Source: Umbellularia californica (Eukaryota; Streptophyta; Magnoliopsida; Laurales; Lauraceae). Taken from it: DNA of 64,000 nt. Below, piece by piece: positions 19,601-30,176 of the stretch. Made by a program: the position numbers and the translations under genes. A model generated the notes under the pieces. That model saw nothing but the letters and a program-made list of their open reading frames with translations. It did no database searches and had not been told where the DNA came from. Each line of letters starts with the position of its first letter. Position 1 is the stretch's first letter. Location: contig JAPQWN010000007.1 in the NCBI GenBank assembly GCA_028538565.1, positions 45,336,008 through 45,400,007 of the forward strand, read 5' to 3'.

Positions 19601-20849
19601 ACTTTTGACGATACTTCGGATGAGCTCAAAGAGGCAGAGAGTACTTCGCCGGTCGTCGAAGCAGGTATATTTGCAATAATGATCTTGATATATTTTTGAC
19701 AAGATTATATTCATACCCTTCTTTTTTTCTTTGACAGATTGCGAAGCAGCAGGAGAGATTCCTCCGTCTTCCTTAAAGCCAGAACAGGGGATACCTGCTG
19801 CTGATCCAGAAGTAGGGGCTTCTCCTTCTTTCAATGAGTCAGCTTCTTCCGTTGGAAAGAGTTTATTGATTACTCTTCCAATGGAGCATGACGTGGGCAG
19901 TCGGGCACCAGAACATGGCGAATCCTCATCTGTACCGCACCTTCAGTATGCTAGGAAGGTGTTGAAGACCGTCTTGAGCTCATGGGTTGAGACTCTTTCT
20001 TCAGGTCATTTGGAAGCTGGTTTTGGCATGATCAAGCATGTGCAGGACATCCTCGCTGATAGCAAAGAAGTCAGTTTGGACGTCGCAAGTGCCGAGGATT
20101 TTGTTGAGGAGATCATCACCTTGGGGAACAAATGGACTGAGACCAAGAGTTTCCCAGATGGTGACTTCTTTGATGAGATGTTCTTAAAACCTTCCAGCAA
20201 AGTCAAAGTTGAGCTGACTGAGGTCACGAAGACTCGGAGGTAGATCGTTCGGGAGAAGAACGTTACCGAGTTATCCATCATGGGGCTGAAGCAAGACTTG
20301 GACCGCCTTGATAAGGAGGTCGTTGAGGCTAGGCAACGTCTTGATCTTTTAGAGGAAGAGGCTGCTGCCAAATGGGCCGCCATTGTGGAGGCTCGTGACA
20401 AGGAGGGGACTCTCATTCGCCAGGTTGAGGAAGCTGAAGGTAATGTCCGGAGGAAGACTCAGGAGCATGACCAGTGGCAGGTCCTCTGGGAAGAACTTGC
20501 TCGTGCTGCAGATGGGTCATGGCATTCGGCCGCGTTTTATGGGGACATTTTGAAGGTGCGTGGCCTAAAAACTTTGGAAGTTAAGGCCAAGGGTCTGCTT
20601 GAGGAGTTGAACCTTTGGTTGAAGACCATGTAGGATTGAGCTCCTGAGTTGTAACAAACTCTTTTTCCTTTTTCTTTTTTTTGGTACCTCCATGTATAAA
20701 CAATTTTGGTACTATATTTTGTATCCCCTTCCTTTCACTTAAATCATTTTTGACGAAAACAATTTTGAGCAAAAGTTTAATGGGAATGTTTGCTTAAGGA
20801 TTTGATCAAAAGGTTGTCATTTTGTGAAAATCTTTTGTCAAAGGGTTGT

Positions 20850-21300
20850 TTTGGGCATGAAAGCCAATTTTGTGGCGAAAAGCCTGATTTTTTGATGGTT
20901 TGAAAACCAAAATTTTGGATGGCATGAAAGCCTAATTTTGTGGCGTAAGAGCCAAAATTTGTTTTGCAGCGTGGGAGCCAAAATTTTTGGATGGCGTGAA
21001 AGCCGAATTTTAGAATGGCATAGAAGCCGAATTTTGTTTTGTTTGTCTTGGCGTTTATAGCCGAATTTTGGCATTTATAGCCAGATTTTGGCGTTTATAG
21101 CTGATTTTTTTTTGTTTTGGCATTTATAGCCGAATTTTGGCGTTTATAGCCGAGTTTTTTTGAAAACCAAGTTTTGTTTTGTTGGCATGAAAGCCGATTT
21201 TGGCGTTTATAGCCGAAAAATATTTTTGTTTTGGCATTTATAGCCGGACTTTGGCATTTGTAGCCGGATTTTGGCGTTTATAGCCGAGTTTTGGTTTTCA
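20850..21300 (+). repeat. Minisatellite of GGC(N)TTTATAGCC type units
   Basis: Around twenty short units of about 18-25 bp repeat variants of TTTTGGCGTTTATAGCCGAA or TTTTGGCATGAAAGCC. Each has GGC...GCC in dyad with a 7-base spacer. The array lies just downstream of the antisense gene's stop (20633) and between it and integrase. No coding frame is credible. Confidence 0.8.
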
Positions 21301-21810
21301 AAATACAGGTATCGACTAAATGTCGCCTCCCCGCTGAATGGTCTTGCAAGTATCGATGGAATGTCGCTTCCTTGCTCATTCGGTTTTGCGAGTATTGATG
21401 GAATGTCACTTCCTCGCGGGTTAGGTTTTGCGAGTATCGATGGAATGTCGCTTCCTCGCGGATTGGGGTGCAAATATCGACTAAGCGTCGCTTCCATGCG
21501 TTTCCCAAAACTTTTGGTTTTACGGGTACTGACTTGATGTCGTTTCTCCGCGATTTTTGAGGTTTTCTCGAACCATTTGAAATTTGGATTGTGGATAGCT
21601 ACTGGTATGTTGCATCTCCAAGATTTTTGAAATTTGGGTTGTGGATATCAACTGGTTTGTTGCTTCTCCAAGATTTTTGAAATTTGCAAGTATCGAATGG
21701 GGTTCGCTTCCTTGCGATTTTTGGGTTTTGGAAGTATCGAATGGGGTTCGCATCCTTCCGGTTTTTTGGGTTTTGCGAGTATCGACTGAATGTCGCTTCC
21801 CCGCGGTTTC
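21300..21810 (+). repeat. Second minisatellite (GAGTATCGATGGAATGTCGC units)
   Basis: At 21345-21500 units of about 40-47 bp carry AGTATCGATGGAATGTCGCT followed by TCCTCGCGG. At 21590-21800 a related form repeats TTTTTGAAATTTG and AGTATCGAATGGGGTTCGC. This is an array of diverged units in the noncoding 3' region of copy 2. Tandem repeats in the 3' region are typical of some Tat-lineage elements. Confidence 0.75.
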
Positions 21811-22196
21811 TAAAAACCAAAATTTTTGTTTAAAGACACGGAGGTCATAAATTTCGACTTAAAACCATTTTGGTTGTAAAAGCCGAGGCGGTTTAGGGTG
21901 AAAATTCCTAAGTCCCGGATTTTGTTTCAAACCATGAATTTTGGGTTCAAGGATCGAAAATTTTGGTCAAGTCTGGGAAGAGGCTCCTAAACTTCGATTT
22001 TTGGATTTTGATTTTTTTTCTTTTTGAACAATGAAACAATGAAAGTAAGCATTGTTATGAGAGATTGTTTTTTTTTTTTTTTTGGAAACTTCAACATAAA
22101 GATGAAAATTTCAAAAGAGGTGGGTTTGACGAGCAAGTACCTTGGAAATAGGCTTTAGCCGTGTAGATATTGCTCTGACCCGTTTTGAGGAAGTCT

Positions 22197-23300
22197 TCAA
22201 GGGTAGTACCGCTTCAAGAACTTGCCGTTGATGGGTAGCATACATCTGTCTCCTTCCATGTTTAGAAGAGCGTATGCACCGTTGGAGAAGACTTTGTCGA
22301 TGACGAAGGGTCCCTCCCATTTTGGTTCGAATTTGCCTTTGGATTTATGGGCAAAGACTATGTGTCTTTTTACTGGAAGAACCAAGTTACCCTTTTTGTA
22401 GGCGCGTTGCCTGACCTTCTTGTCGAAAGATCCTGCCATGCGCGCTTGGTACAACTCAATGCTTTGTAGAACTTCGAGTCGTCTTTCATCGAGATTATCC
22501 AGCTCTTGGAGTCTCAGTTTGACATTGCTTTCTTGCGTCATGTCATTTTGCAAAGATACTCTTAAGGAAGGAATTTGTACTTCCAAAGGGACAACAGCTT
22601 TGCATCCATAGACCAAAGAGAATGGTGTGCTATGGGTTGGTCCTCGAACGGTGGTTCGATAGGCCCACAAAGCTTCTAGTAGTTTGTCGCCCCAGTCTCT
22701 TTTGTGACTAGAGACCATTTTCTTGAGAATTTTGCAGAGTGTCTTGTTGAAGGCTTCTGCTAGTCCGTTCGCTGCTGGATTATACGGAGTCGAAGGACAA
22801 CTTTGGATTTTGTACTTGTCGCAGAACCTATAGAATCTGTGATCCCGGAATTGTGGTCCGTTATCATGGACGAATCTTTTAGGTATGCCGAAGCGACAAA
22901 TAATGTTGGTGCGCAAGAACTGAAGGACTGATGAAGTCTTCATTTCGCTGAGCGCAAATGCTTCCGACCACTTGGAGAAATAATCTGTAGCGGCGAAGAT
23001 GAAGCGATGACCTTTGCTTGATGGGGGAGAAATAGGACCTATGATGTCCATACCCCAGGCTTCGAAAGGCCATGAGATTGCTATTGGATGTAGCCATTCT
23101 GGAGGCATGTGGACATAATCTCCGTGAATCTGACATTTTTGGCAGCACTTGGCAAATTGTATTGCATCAGTTACCATGGTAGGCCAATAGTAACCTTGCC
23201 TTTTTTTCTGGTTGTAGAGCTTAAGGCCAGCCTGATGGGCTCCACAAAGACCAGCATGTACTTATTTGAGAGTTTCCTCAGCCTCTTGTTGTGATAAGGC
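22197..23300 (-). CDS. Integrase of Tat copy 2
   Basis: The longest open part runs from 23177 to 22197 (326 codons) and its in-frame upstream sequence reaches the deletion junction. Visible parts are CQKCQIH of the zinc-binding region, then the catalytic triad: Asp in GMDIIGP, Asp in FVHDNGPQF and Glu in GLAEAFNKT. A C-terminal region follows with FEPKWEGPFVIDKVFSNGAY and ends MLPINGKFLKRYYP. It has no chromodomain. The core looks complete, but no complete zinc-binding N-terminus or RT is fused upstream, so expression as part of a normal Pol is not possible in this copy. Confidence 0.85.
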
Positions 23301-23312
23301 GACTTTGTAGCC
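23298..23312. other. Deletion junction removing RT and both RNase H domains from copy 2
   Basis: Left of here the sequence matches the integrase start of copy 1 (CCTCAGCCTCTTGTTGTG; copy 1 near 600-620). Right of here it matches the G-patch-linker end of copy 1 (GCCATGGTGTCAAC; copy 1 near 3252). The roughly 2.6 kb between them in copy 1, holding RT, RNase H and the second RNase H, is absent. A few unmatched bases (ATAAGG) sit at the join. Confidence 0.8.
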
Positions 23313-24601
23313 ATGGTGTCAACTGTCTCATAGGAGTGGTAGGATCATACCCCAACCCATAGGAAGACTTGCCTTTTTTTTAAGGTGGACTTTCCAATCT
23401 TCTGGTTGACTTTTGGTCAGGGTGGGTTCCAATGGTGTAAGAATACCACGGCCACCTCCCAAACCAGTCGGATTTTGAGCGTCGTAGCCCATTTTCTTCA
23501 TGATAGCTTGTGCCATTGGACTATACAGGGATAGCTGAGGCATACCTTCGTTTTGGAAAGGTTCAAGCAGAGAGTCCAGTGGAGATGCTCCCGATCTGTG
23601 GAAGTAAATCACTTTTCCTTCTGGCGAAGTTGCCGGAATAACAAAGGAAGCAGACGTAGGGTCTTCTATGTCTGCAGGTGTCTCCAATGGAGTGAGAGCG
23701 GGCTGATCTTGCTGAGTATCAGCTCGGCTCGATGCTGTGTCATCTTCTGACTCTGACTCTGAGTCTGTGTCATGCATAATAGACACAAAGGAGACAGTGA
23801 ACTTGCCCCCGGTCTTTTGTTTTGTATTCTTTGCTTTAGTAGTGATTACCAAAGGCTTTGGAGATTTGAAGGAGACGACGAAGGGAGCTTGGCCGCTTAC
23901 TTCGAGTTTGGTGGAGGGTTTGTTTTCCTCCGATGATTGCTGAGGAGCCTTCCCTTTATCTTTCTGGAGACTGTCGACAAAGCAAATTGTTTTTTCCTCC
24001 TGTTCTTCTTTTCCATCTTTATACATTTGAGCATCTGCAAAATGGACATCTCTGCCTTTGAAGGGCTTTTTGTCTGCAAATACTCGATGTATCAGGCCAT
24101 CGTCGCCAATGAACTTGATGCACTGATATAGAGTTGAAGAGACGACACCATTCTCATGTATCCAGGGGCGTCCAAGGAGTATATTGTAGAATGAAGGGGT
24201 CCTTATTGCATACACAGTGACTTCAGAAATAAGATCACCGATTTGCAATTTGAACCTGATTTTGCCGATAGTCCTTTGAGCGCTACCGTCATATCCGAAG
24301 ATGGATACGGACGTGACTCAGCTTGCTAGGTGGGATGCCCAGCTCTTCGAGTGCCGAAGTAGAGATGAGGTTGAGTGCAGAACCTGGATCGATCTGAACC
24401 CTTTGTACTGGCATTTCTTTGACGTACCCCGAAAGTACAAGGGACGGTTGTGCTTTGCTTCGCCTAGGAGGAGGTCACCCTTATCGAAGGCAATTGTTGC
24501 ACTTGCTGCTTTTTGTACCGAGAGGCATTCATTGCTTGATCCCTCAGTTTTCTTCTTTTCTCCCTTTGAGAGAGTCTTTGATTTTTTGACCCTATAGTAC
24601 A
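23313..24601 (-). pseudogene. Protease and G-patch-like linker of Tat copy 2
   Basis: From 24248 down to 23328 the frame is open and includes ILLGRPWIHENGVVSS, an acidic Ser-rich segment and MGYDAQNPTGLGGGRGI. The protease active-site part further upstream is in other frames. Compared with copy 1 there is a one-base loss near 24430 and a two-base loss near 24315, which split the protease between frames. The C-terminal end is cut by the RT deletion. Confidence 0.75.
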
Positions 24602-26069
24602 TTTCAATTTGTAGGACTTGTGGGGCATGTTTGTCGACATCCGTATTCAGCCTTTGTAATTCTGAAATGAGACTATCACGAGTCTATGGAGACATTCGCA
24701 ATAAGTTAAGGATGTGCAGACGTGCAGGTATGTGTTTGAAGTGCTCAATCAAGTCGTTCGGGCCTGCATTTTCATTATTATTGCCACTTGGGGCGTTTAC
24801 AGCTTGCTTTCCTGAAGGATTTACATAAGAAGAAGAGGGTTGATTGTAATTTTTGTGGTAATCTTGGCCAGAACGGGTACCTCTACCAACTTCAAGAGCC
24901 TATAGAGAAGGGTCTTCTTTTGGAAGATTGTTCTCAGGATCAAGGGGTTGATCCTTTGCTGAGGACGTCTCTGTAACAGCATTGGCGTCTTCAGTGATTG
25001 TGTTGCACGGAGCAATTTCCGGGAACAAGTCCTGAACAGCAGCCGTCAACTTTTCTTTATTAGCCCAGACATTGCCCGTGAGATCGGGTATCTGGGACCA
25101 ATTGACTGAGTTTTCATTGAAGAAGATTTCATTGGCAGAAGTTTCTTCAAGATGATCAATCGGGAGTGGCTTGAACTTCGATGTCACAGCTTCAGGAGAC
25201 GAAGGTTGAGAGGATGTTATCTCAGTGGAAGTCACCTGAGAGGATGTAGCTCCGGAAGATACGCTACCGGTTGGGGAGTACATGTCTTCGGAAGCTTCAG
25301 AGGCACTGTCGTCCTGAGCTATTGCATTGCAGGTTATCCTGATAGGAGATGCCCCTAGTGTAGACTGTTGGGAATCAGACTCATCCTCAGATGTGAGAGG
25401 ATCATCGATCCAACTGTTTTCTCCATTTTCAGGAGTTGAGGGAGGGAGTTCCCGTTGATTTTCAGGGACTTCCAGTTCTGGATCATGACGAAGATTGATG
25501 CGATCCTGCTTCTGCTCTATGGCAAGATGTTGCAAGATTCTTGTATATTCTTCAAGATCAGGCATGGGAGCCAAATTTTCTTCGTCATTTGCTCCTTGTG
25601 GTTCGCCCATGTTGGGTTCCACTGAAGCATTTGCTGGTGCTGGATCAACAGCGTTTTCTTGAACAGGGTCCTGGTCTTCTTCATCATCAGACCAAGATCC
25701 TTGTGGCTGTAATGGGTTATACCAGATTACTGGCATAAGATGAGACTCGGGAATCCATTCCTCGTCGGAGAGGTATTCTCCTGTTTCAAGGGATTCTACC
25801 CACTCATCGATATCACTGGCAGTGTCACTGGACTCATATCCATTCATGGAGAATCCAACTACCGAGTTGCAAGAGTATGATGCCCCCTGCACATTTTCAA
25901 TTTTGTATAGAGGTGGCATGAAATCATCAAGAGTGAATTTCCTTACCGCCTTGGAGGTTTTGGGAAGAGATTCTTCCGTCGTCCTTAGTGAAGCAGTGGA
26001 AGAGGTTTCTGCTTTTTCAAGGACTTCTTGTTTTGGTTGAGACTTTTGCTGCTGTTTGAGCTTGCGGAG
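24602..26069 (-). pseudogene. Acidic gag-protease linker of Tat copy 2
   Basis: An open stretch from 25919 to 24900 (339 codons) is strongly acidic and rich in Ser, Glu, Asp, Pro and Gln, with DEWVESLETGEYLSDEEW and many SSxxT motifs. It is in the same frame as the gag stop at 26070 upstream and as the protease flank (24602) downstream, separated only by single stop codons at 26070, 24900 and about 24696. It is therefore part of the ancestral polyprotein. Copy 1 has lost it entirely. I recognise no domain. Confidence 0.65.
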
Positions 26070-28622
26070 CTATCTCTTGGCTTGCCTTCGCTGCTGAGCG
26101 GTCGGCTTTGTTTTGACGATCTCCCAATTTTCATCATCTAGGAGATCGAGATGCACCCATATAGGTTGTCCATCTGGTGTTGGATAGGGAACCAATTCTT
26201 GGGACGCTTGAGCCATTTTTATCACCTTGAATGAAGTAGTGATCTTCTCCTTCGGTGACTTTGAAGTTTGCCGACATGACACCATGTTGACAGAGGCGGG
26301 GCCATAGTTTTTATCAAAGGTTATGACTCCGTTTTTCCACATCTCATTGATCTTCTCTCTCACAACGAAACATTGATTGAGAGGATGTGAGATCATCTGA
26401 TGGTATGGACAGTATCGGGGATCATTGGTTTTGCCAACATCTCCCGGTCTTTTGGGCTCTGGCAAAATGAGTTTGCCATTTGCTAGGAGAGCCTCAAAGA
26501 TTTCTTCAACGTCTTCATCGAACGGATATTTCTTTTCTACGCGTTCTTTGAAGGCATCAGAGAGTTCAGGCCTTTTACCTGTAGTTTTGTTTTCAGGTTT
26601 CTTTGGCTGCTGAGGAGCTGACTTAGTCTGCACATTGAGAACCTCCTTTTTCTTTGGTTTTGAGGTTGTAACAGCAGTCGGCTCTTTCTTTGATGATTTC
26701 TGACTGTTGAGGTCTTTGATCACCATTTCAGCTTCCATGGAAGCTTCGAGGAGTTCCCCCAGGTTTTTTGATTTGTTGCCGATGATCATGGAGTGGGTTT
26801 TTGCTCTCATATTGTTACGGCAGATGTCGACCAGCGACGCTTGTGGCAGCACATCTGAGCATTTGTACGCCATTGCCTTCCATTTGTGAATGAAGTCGTA
26901 TGTTGACTCATTCTCTCCCTGTTTTAGGCTGCAGAGTTGAGCCATAGTAACAGGATGATCCTCACCTTGGAAGTGGGTCAGGAAGCGTGTCTCGAGCATA
27001 GCCCAGTTCTGAATGGAGTTCTCCGGCAGAGTGGAGTACCAATCAAAGGCTGTACCTTTTAGGGTACTTGCGAAGAGGCGAATCTTGAGGGCATCTTGAT
27101 CCGCAATAGCTCCCGTCAGGATCTTGAAATGGATGACATGCTGTCTGGCTGAACCTTTCCCAGTATATGTCTGGAGAGTAGGTTGTTTGAATTTTGCTGG
27201 GAACGGAACCGAGTCCATCCATAGAGGGTAGGGTGGCTTGATCCCATGTTCCTTCAATGTATCCTCTTCTTTTGCTTTTGCGAGGATATCGTCCACGTCC
27301 TTTCTGGTAAGGGAGCGAGACTGATTGTTTTCTGCATTGCCCTCGTCATCTTCATGATTCGGAGGGGTTTCATTGTTAGGTGTTGGACGCTGTAGAGTGA
27401 GAATCAAATTTTCCATCAGAGTCTCAATTCTCTGTTGTCCTTGCTCCAACTGCTGGATGCGTGCAGTTACGTCATCATCCGGTGGAGGCTGCTCAGAACT
27501 TGTAGCCAAGACGTTCATCCCTCGGGATTCGAAAGAAGAAATCGTCCTGGTGACTGAGCTGGGGCTCATTCTTCTGGATGATGAATCTGAGGAGTGGTGA
27601 CTCCGACATTCTTGGCTTGGAGGAGTGGAAGATTCCTCCAGATGTGTTTGTGTCCGAGAGACGCTGCGAGTCACTGGACGTCTAACACTGATTTTGGTTG
27701 CTGACTTCCGGCGTTTTCTGGTTTTACCAACCGTATGAACAGCAACGATTTGGTCGGGTCTTTCTTTTTCGACCCATTTGTTTGAGACGTGGAGAGTAGA
27801 ATGCTGGGTTCTTTGTTTCTCGAGTCTCTTTTGTCGATATGCAGTGCGGCGACGTATACGACAAGCAATTTGAGCTTCAGTCAGCTCTGGCTGGGCTCTG
27901 GCGATGAAGGATGTAGTCCCTCGTGCACAACACCCGAGTTTGTCTTTTTTGAAGCTTGGCAAGGACAGAATCTGGATGCGGTCCTTTGTCTGTCGCAATG
28001 AGGACTTGAATTTTGCGAGCTCGGCCCCTGCTGAGATGAAGGGTCGACTCGCAGGAGTGCAGGCTTCAGCATGTTTTTGCGTGGGCCTAACAATGCAGGA
28101 TTTGATTTTGGGCTTGTAGGAGCAAGCCTGCTCATGATAGTTTTGTTTGTTTTTTGGGTGGAGGGTAGGTTTCTCCTCTTTCATGTAAGAGAGACGGTAG
28201 AACTGATTCTCCTTGAGAGGGGCCAGGTATACTGGCTTTGCAGATGTTTGGGACCTCCGTTGCTTTGGCGAAGATCTCGAGGACTAAGTTTTGGTGTAAA
28301 CCTGGTTTCTTGTGGGTTGAGGCTTTGTGGGAACGCCACGGGCTTCAGGTTTCTTGGTGTTCGCCCTTGGTGCCATTTTAGTGACACGTTGCGGGGCGGT
28401 TTTCTGCTTCTTGGCAGGTACAGTGTCTTCTGCGGGAAGTGGGAATGGTCCCAGCGATCCGAAGACGATGGTCCGGGGAGTTGAAGTTGACCCGGTGTTT
28501 GGGGAGTTGTCGAGAGAGATGACGCTTCGGCAACTGGCAGGGCGCTTATGGTTGTTTTGCTTATCTTGAAGCATAAGCTGGTACTTGTTCTCATCGAAAG
28601 TGATGGTCAATGAAGCTGCCAT
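26070..28622 (-). CDS. Gag of Tat copy 2 (two open stretches split by one TAG)
   Basis: The likely start is the ATG at 28622 (MAASLTITFDENKYQL). The first open stretch ends at a TAG (28284-28286). The same frame then continues, and from the Met at 28184 it is open for 704 codons to 26070. Basic N-terminal parts include RRRTAYRQKRLEKQR and SATKISVRRPVTRS. The retrotransposon-gag domain is at about residues 290-440 of the long stretch (SARQHVIHFKILTG, LKGTAFDWYSTLPENS, LTHFQGEDHPVTMAQL). Near the end CPYHQMISHPLNQC may bind metal. This is the best preserved coding region of the family here. The TAG occurs at the same place in copy 1. Confidence 0.85.
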
Positions 28623-30152
28623 TGTTAGTTTTCGGAAAACTTCTGAAACAAGACCAAATCCATTAGTGATCACAAGAATATGGTGATCGTAAATGGAGAA
28701 CAACTATGGTTTTGTCTTTTCAAATCACTTGAGGGGACATGGCCCAACCCAAGGACGACGAAGAAGGCAAAAAGCCATAGAGGATACAATTCTTCTAAAA
28801 TGCAAGTATGGTAGGCTCAGAGCGAGCGTTCCAGTGACTGCTAGAAGCAATTGTAGACCTTAATTCAAATTACAGAGAAGCAAGGCTCACTCGAGGTAAA
28901 ATGATATAAGGTTGGAGATACAAATGTGTCGGTCGCGAATACAGTAGACTCGAAAGGGCGTACTAGCACCGCTAGGCACAAATGTTGCAAATCGCATCCT
29001 TGGGAAGGACACGAGATGGGATTTTTTGAAAGGTCAAATTTGGATTCATAAAGGAGAGCAAATAGTATTCCAATCCGAACAAGGGCTCAACATTTCTGCG
29101 AGCGCTAAATTCAGAAGGGAAGGAACCATAATTTCTCGGATGTAAATCCAGACGTGACGGAAGTTTTTTTTGAAAGGTCAAGATTGAATTCATCAAAGAG
29201 AGCAAATGGTATTCCAATCCGAACCACAACTCAACATTTCTGCGAGCGTTAAATCCGAAAGGGAAAGAACCAAAATTTCTCGATTCTAAATCCAAAAGTG
29301 ACGGAAGTGTTTTTTTTTTTTTAGAGAAATTTTTTTTGAAAGGTGTACATAGATTTCCAATTCGATCTTATGAAACCTTAGTAGATAGATCAGCCCCGAG
29401 GTAAGGGTAGGATTACTTAATGAACCCGTTTCGAGGACCCTTGCCTCGAACAGTCTAGCTGTCTCCACACTCTGGACAGGGTTTTTCTTAAATCAACTTT
29501 GGTCAAAGAACGCAACTGGTGGAATCTTAGTGTTTTTTTTTTTTTTTTTGAAAGGTTTCTAATGAACTCGTCAAAGAGAACAAGTGGTGTTCCAATCCGA
29601 ACCACAACTCAACATTTCTGCGAGCGTTAAATCCGAAAAGGAAAGAACCAAAGTTTCTTTGTGAATTTGAATTCAAAGGAAGATTTTTTTTTTGAAATTA
29701 TATTTTTTTTTAATCTCAATTGGACTCATCGAAGAGAAAAGATGGCCCAATCCCTGATACGAACGATAGCTGCAAACATTTCTGTGAGCTATCAAGTTCG
29801 AAGAGGGAAGGATCAAAGTTTCTCAAAGTTGAGTTTTTAAGAAAAAGAGATCATTTTTTTTGAAAGAATAAAATTTTTTGAAATCTCAATTGGACTCATC
29901 AAAGAGAAAAGATGGCCCAACCCCCGATATGAACGATAGCTGCGAACATTTCTGTGAGCTATCGAGTTCGAAGAGGGAAGGATCAAAATTTCTCAAAGTT
30001 GAATCTAAGAAAAGAGATCAGATTTGTTTTTTTTTTTTGAAGTGAGAAAGAACAATTGAAATCCCATCTCGTATTCTTTTAGATGCAAAATGCAACATAG
30101 GCCACCAACTAGAAAGGAGCCAAGTGATCATAGCATCACGTTCTCAAGTCAA
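28623..30152 (-). other. Leader of Tat copy 2
   Basis: Noncoding sequence between PBS and gag, collinear with 6882-9406 of copy 1. It holds one diverged and one good 145-bp unit (29022-29320), one related unit (29545-29690) and the pair of about 165-bp units (29714-30010). It lacks the extra seven 145-bp units of copy 1. No gene is seen. Confidence 0.75.
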
Positions 30153-30176
30153 CGTGTCCCACCGGGTATGCTAGCT
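30153..30176 (-). other. Primer-binding site of Tat copy 2
   Basis: The minus strand reads AGCTAGCATACCCGGTGGGA directly inside the 5' LTR. It matches the PBS of copy 1 except for a few substitutions in the first bases, where complementarity to the primer tRNA 3' end matters most. The site may thus be impaired by later mutation. Confidence 0.7.

Larger units (their letters stand above)
15860..20633 (+). pseudogene. Antisense multi-exon gene in Tat element: plant-mobile-domain-like protein with coiled-coil tail
   Basis: The gene runs against its host element. Exon 1 is ATGGCTTCAA (15860-15869), donor GTAAGT; exon 2 starts at 16840 after TTTTGTAG and completes MASSSSSRTNKGKG. Further introns are at 19286-19376, 19493-19553 and 19665-19737, each GT...AG with a pyrimidine-rich acceptor. 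At about residues 240-520, GEIGFSLKELSAITGLP and nearby Trp/Phe-rich helices resemble the plant mobile domain (aminotransferase-like, also found in transposon-derived proteins such as MAIN). A basic stretch (SKRKRGQRR) and acidic segments follow. The last exon is a Glu/Lys/Arg/Leu-rich coiled coil ending at 20633. Breaks: TAG at 18432 (one base from Trp), a frame change near 18815, another near 19030, a phase mismatch at the third intron, TAG at 20241. Extra antisense ORFs at this place are known in some Tat elements; function is unknown. Confidence 0.75.
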
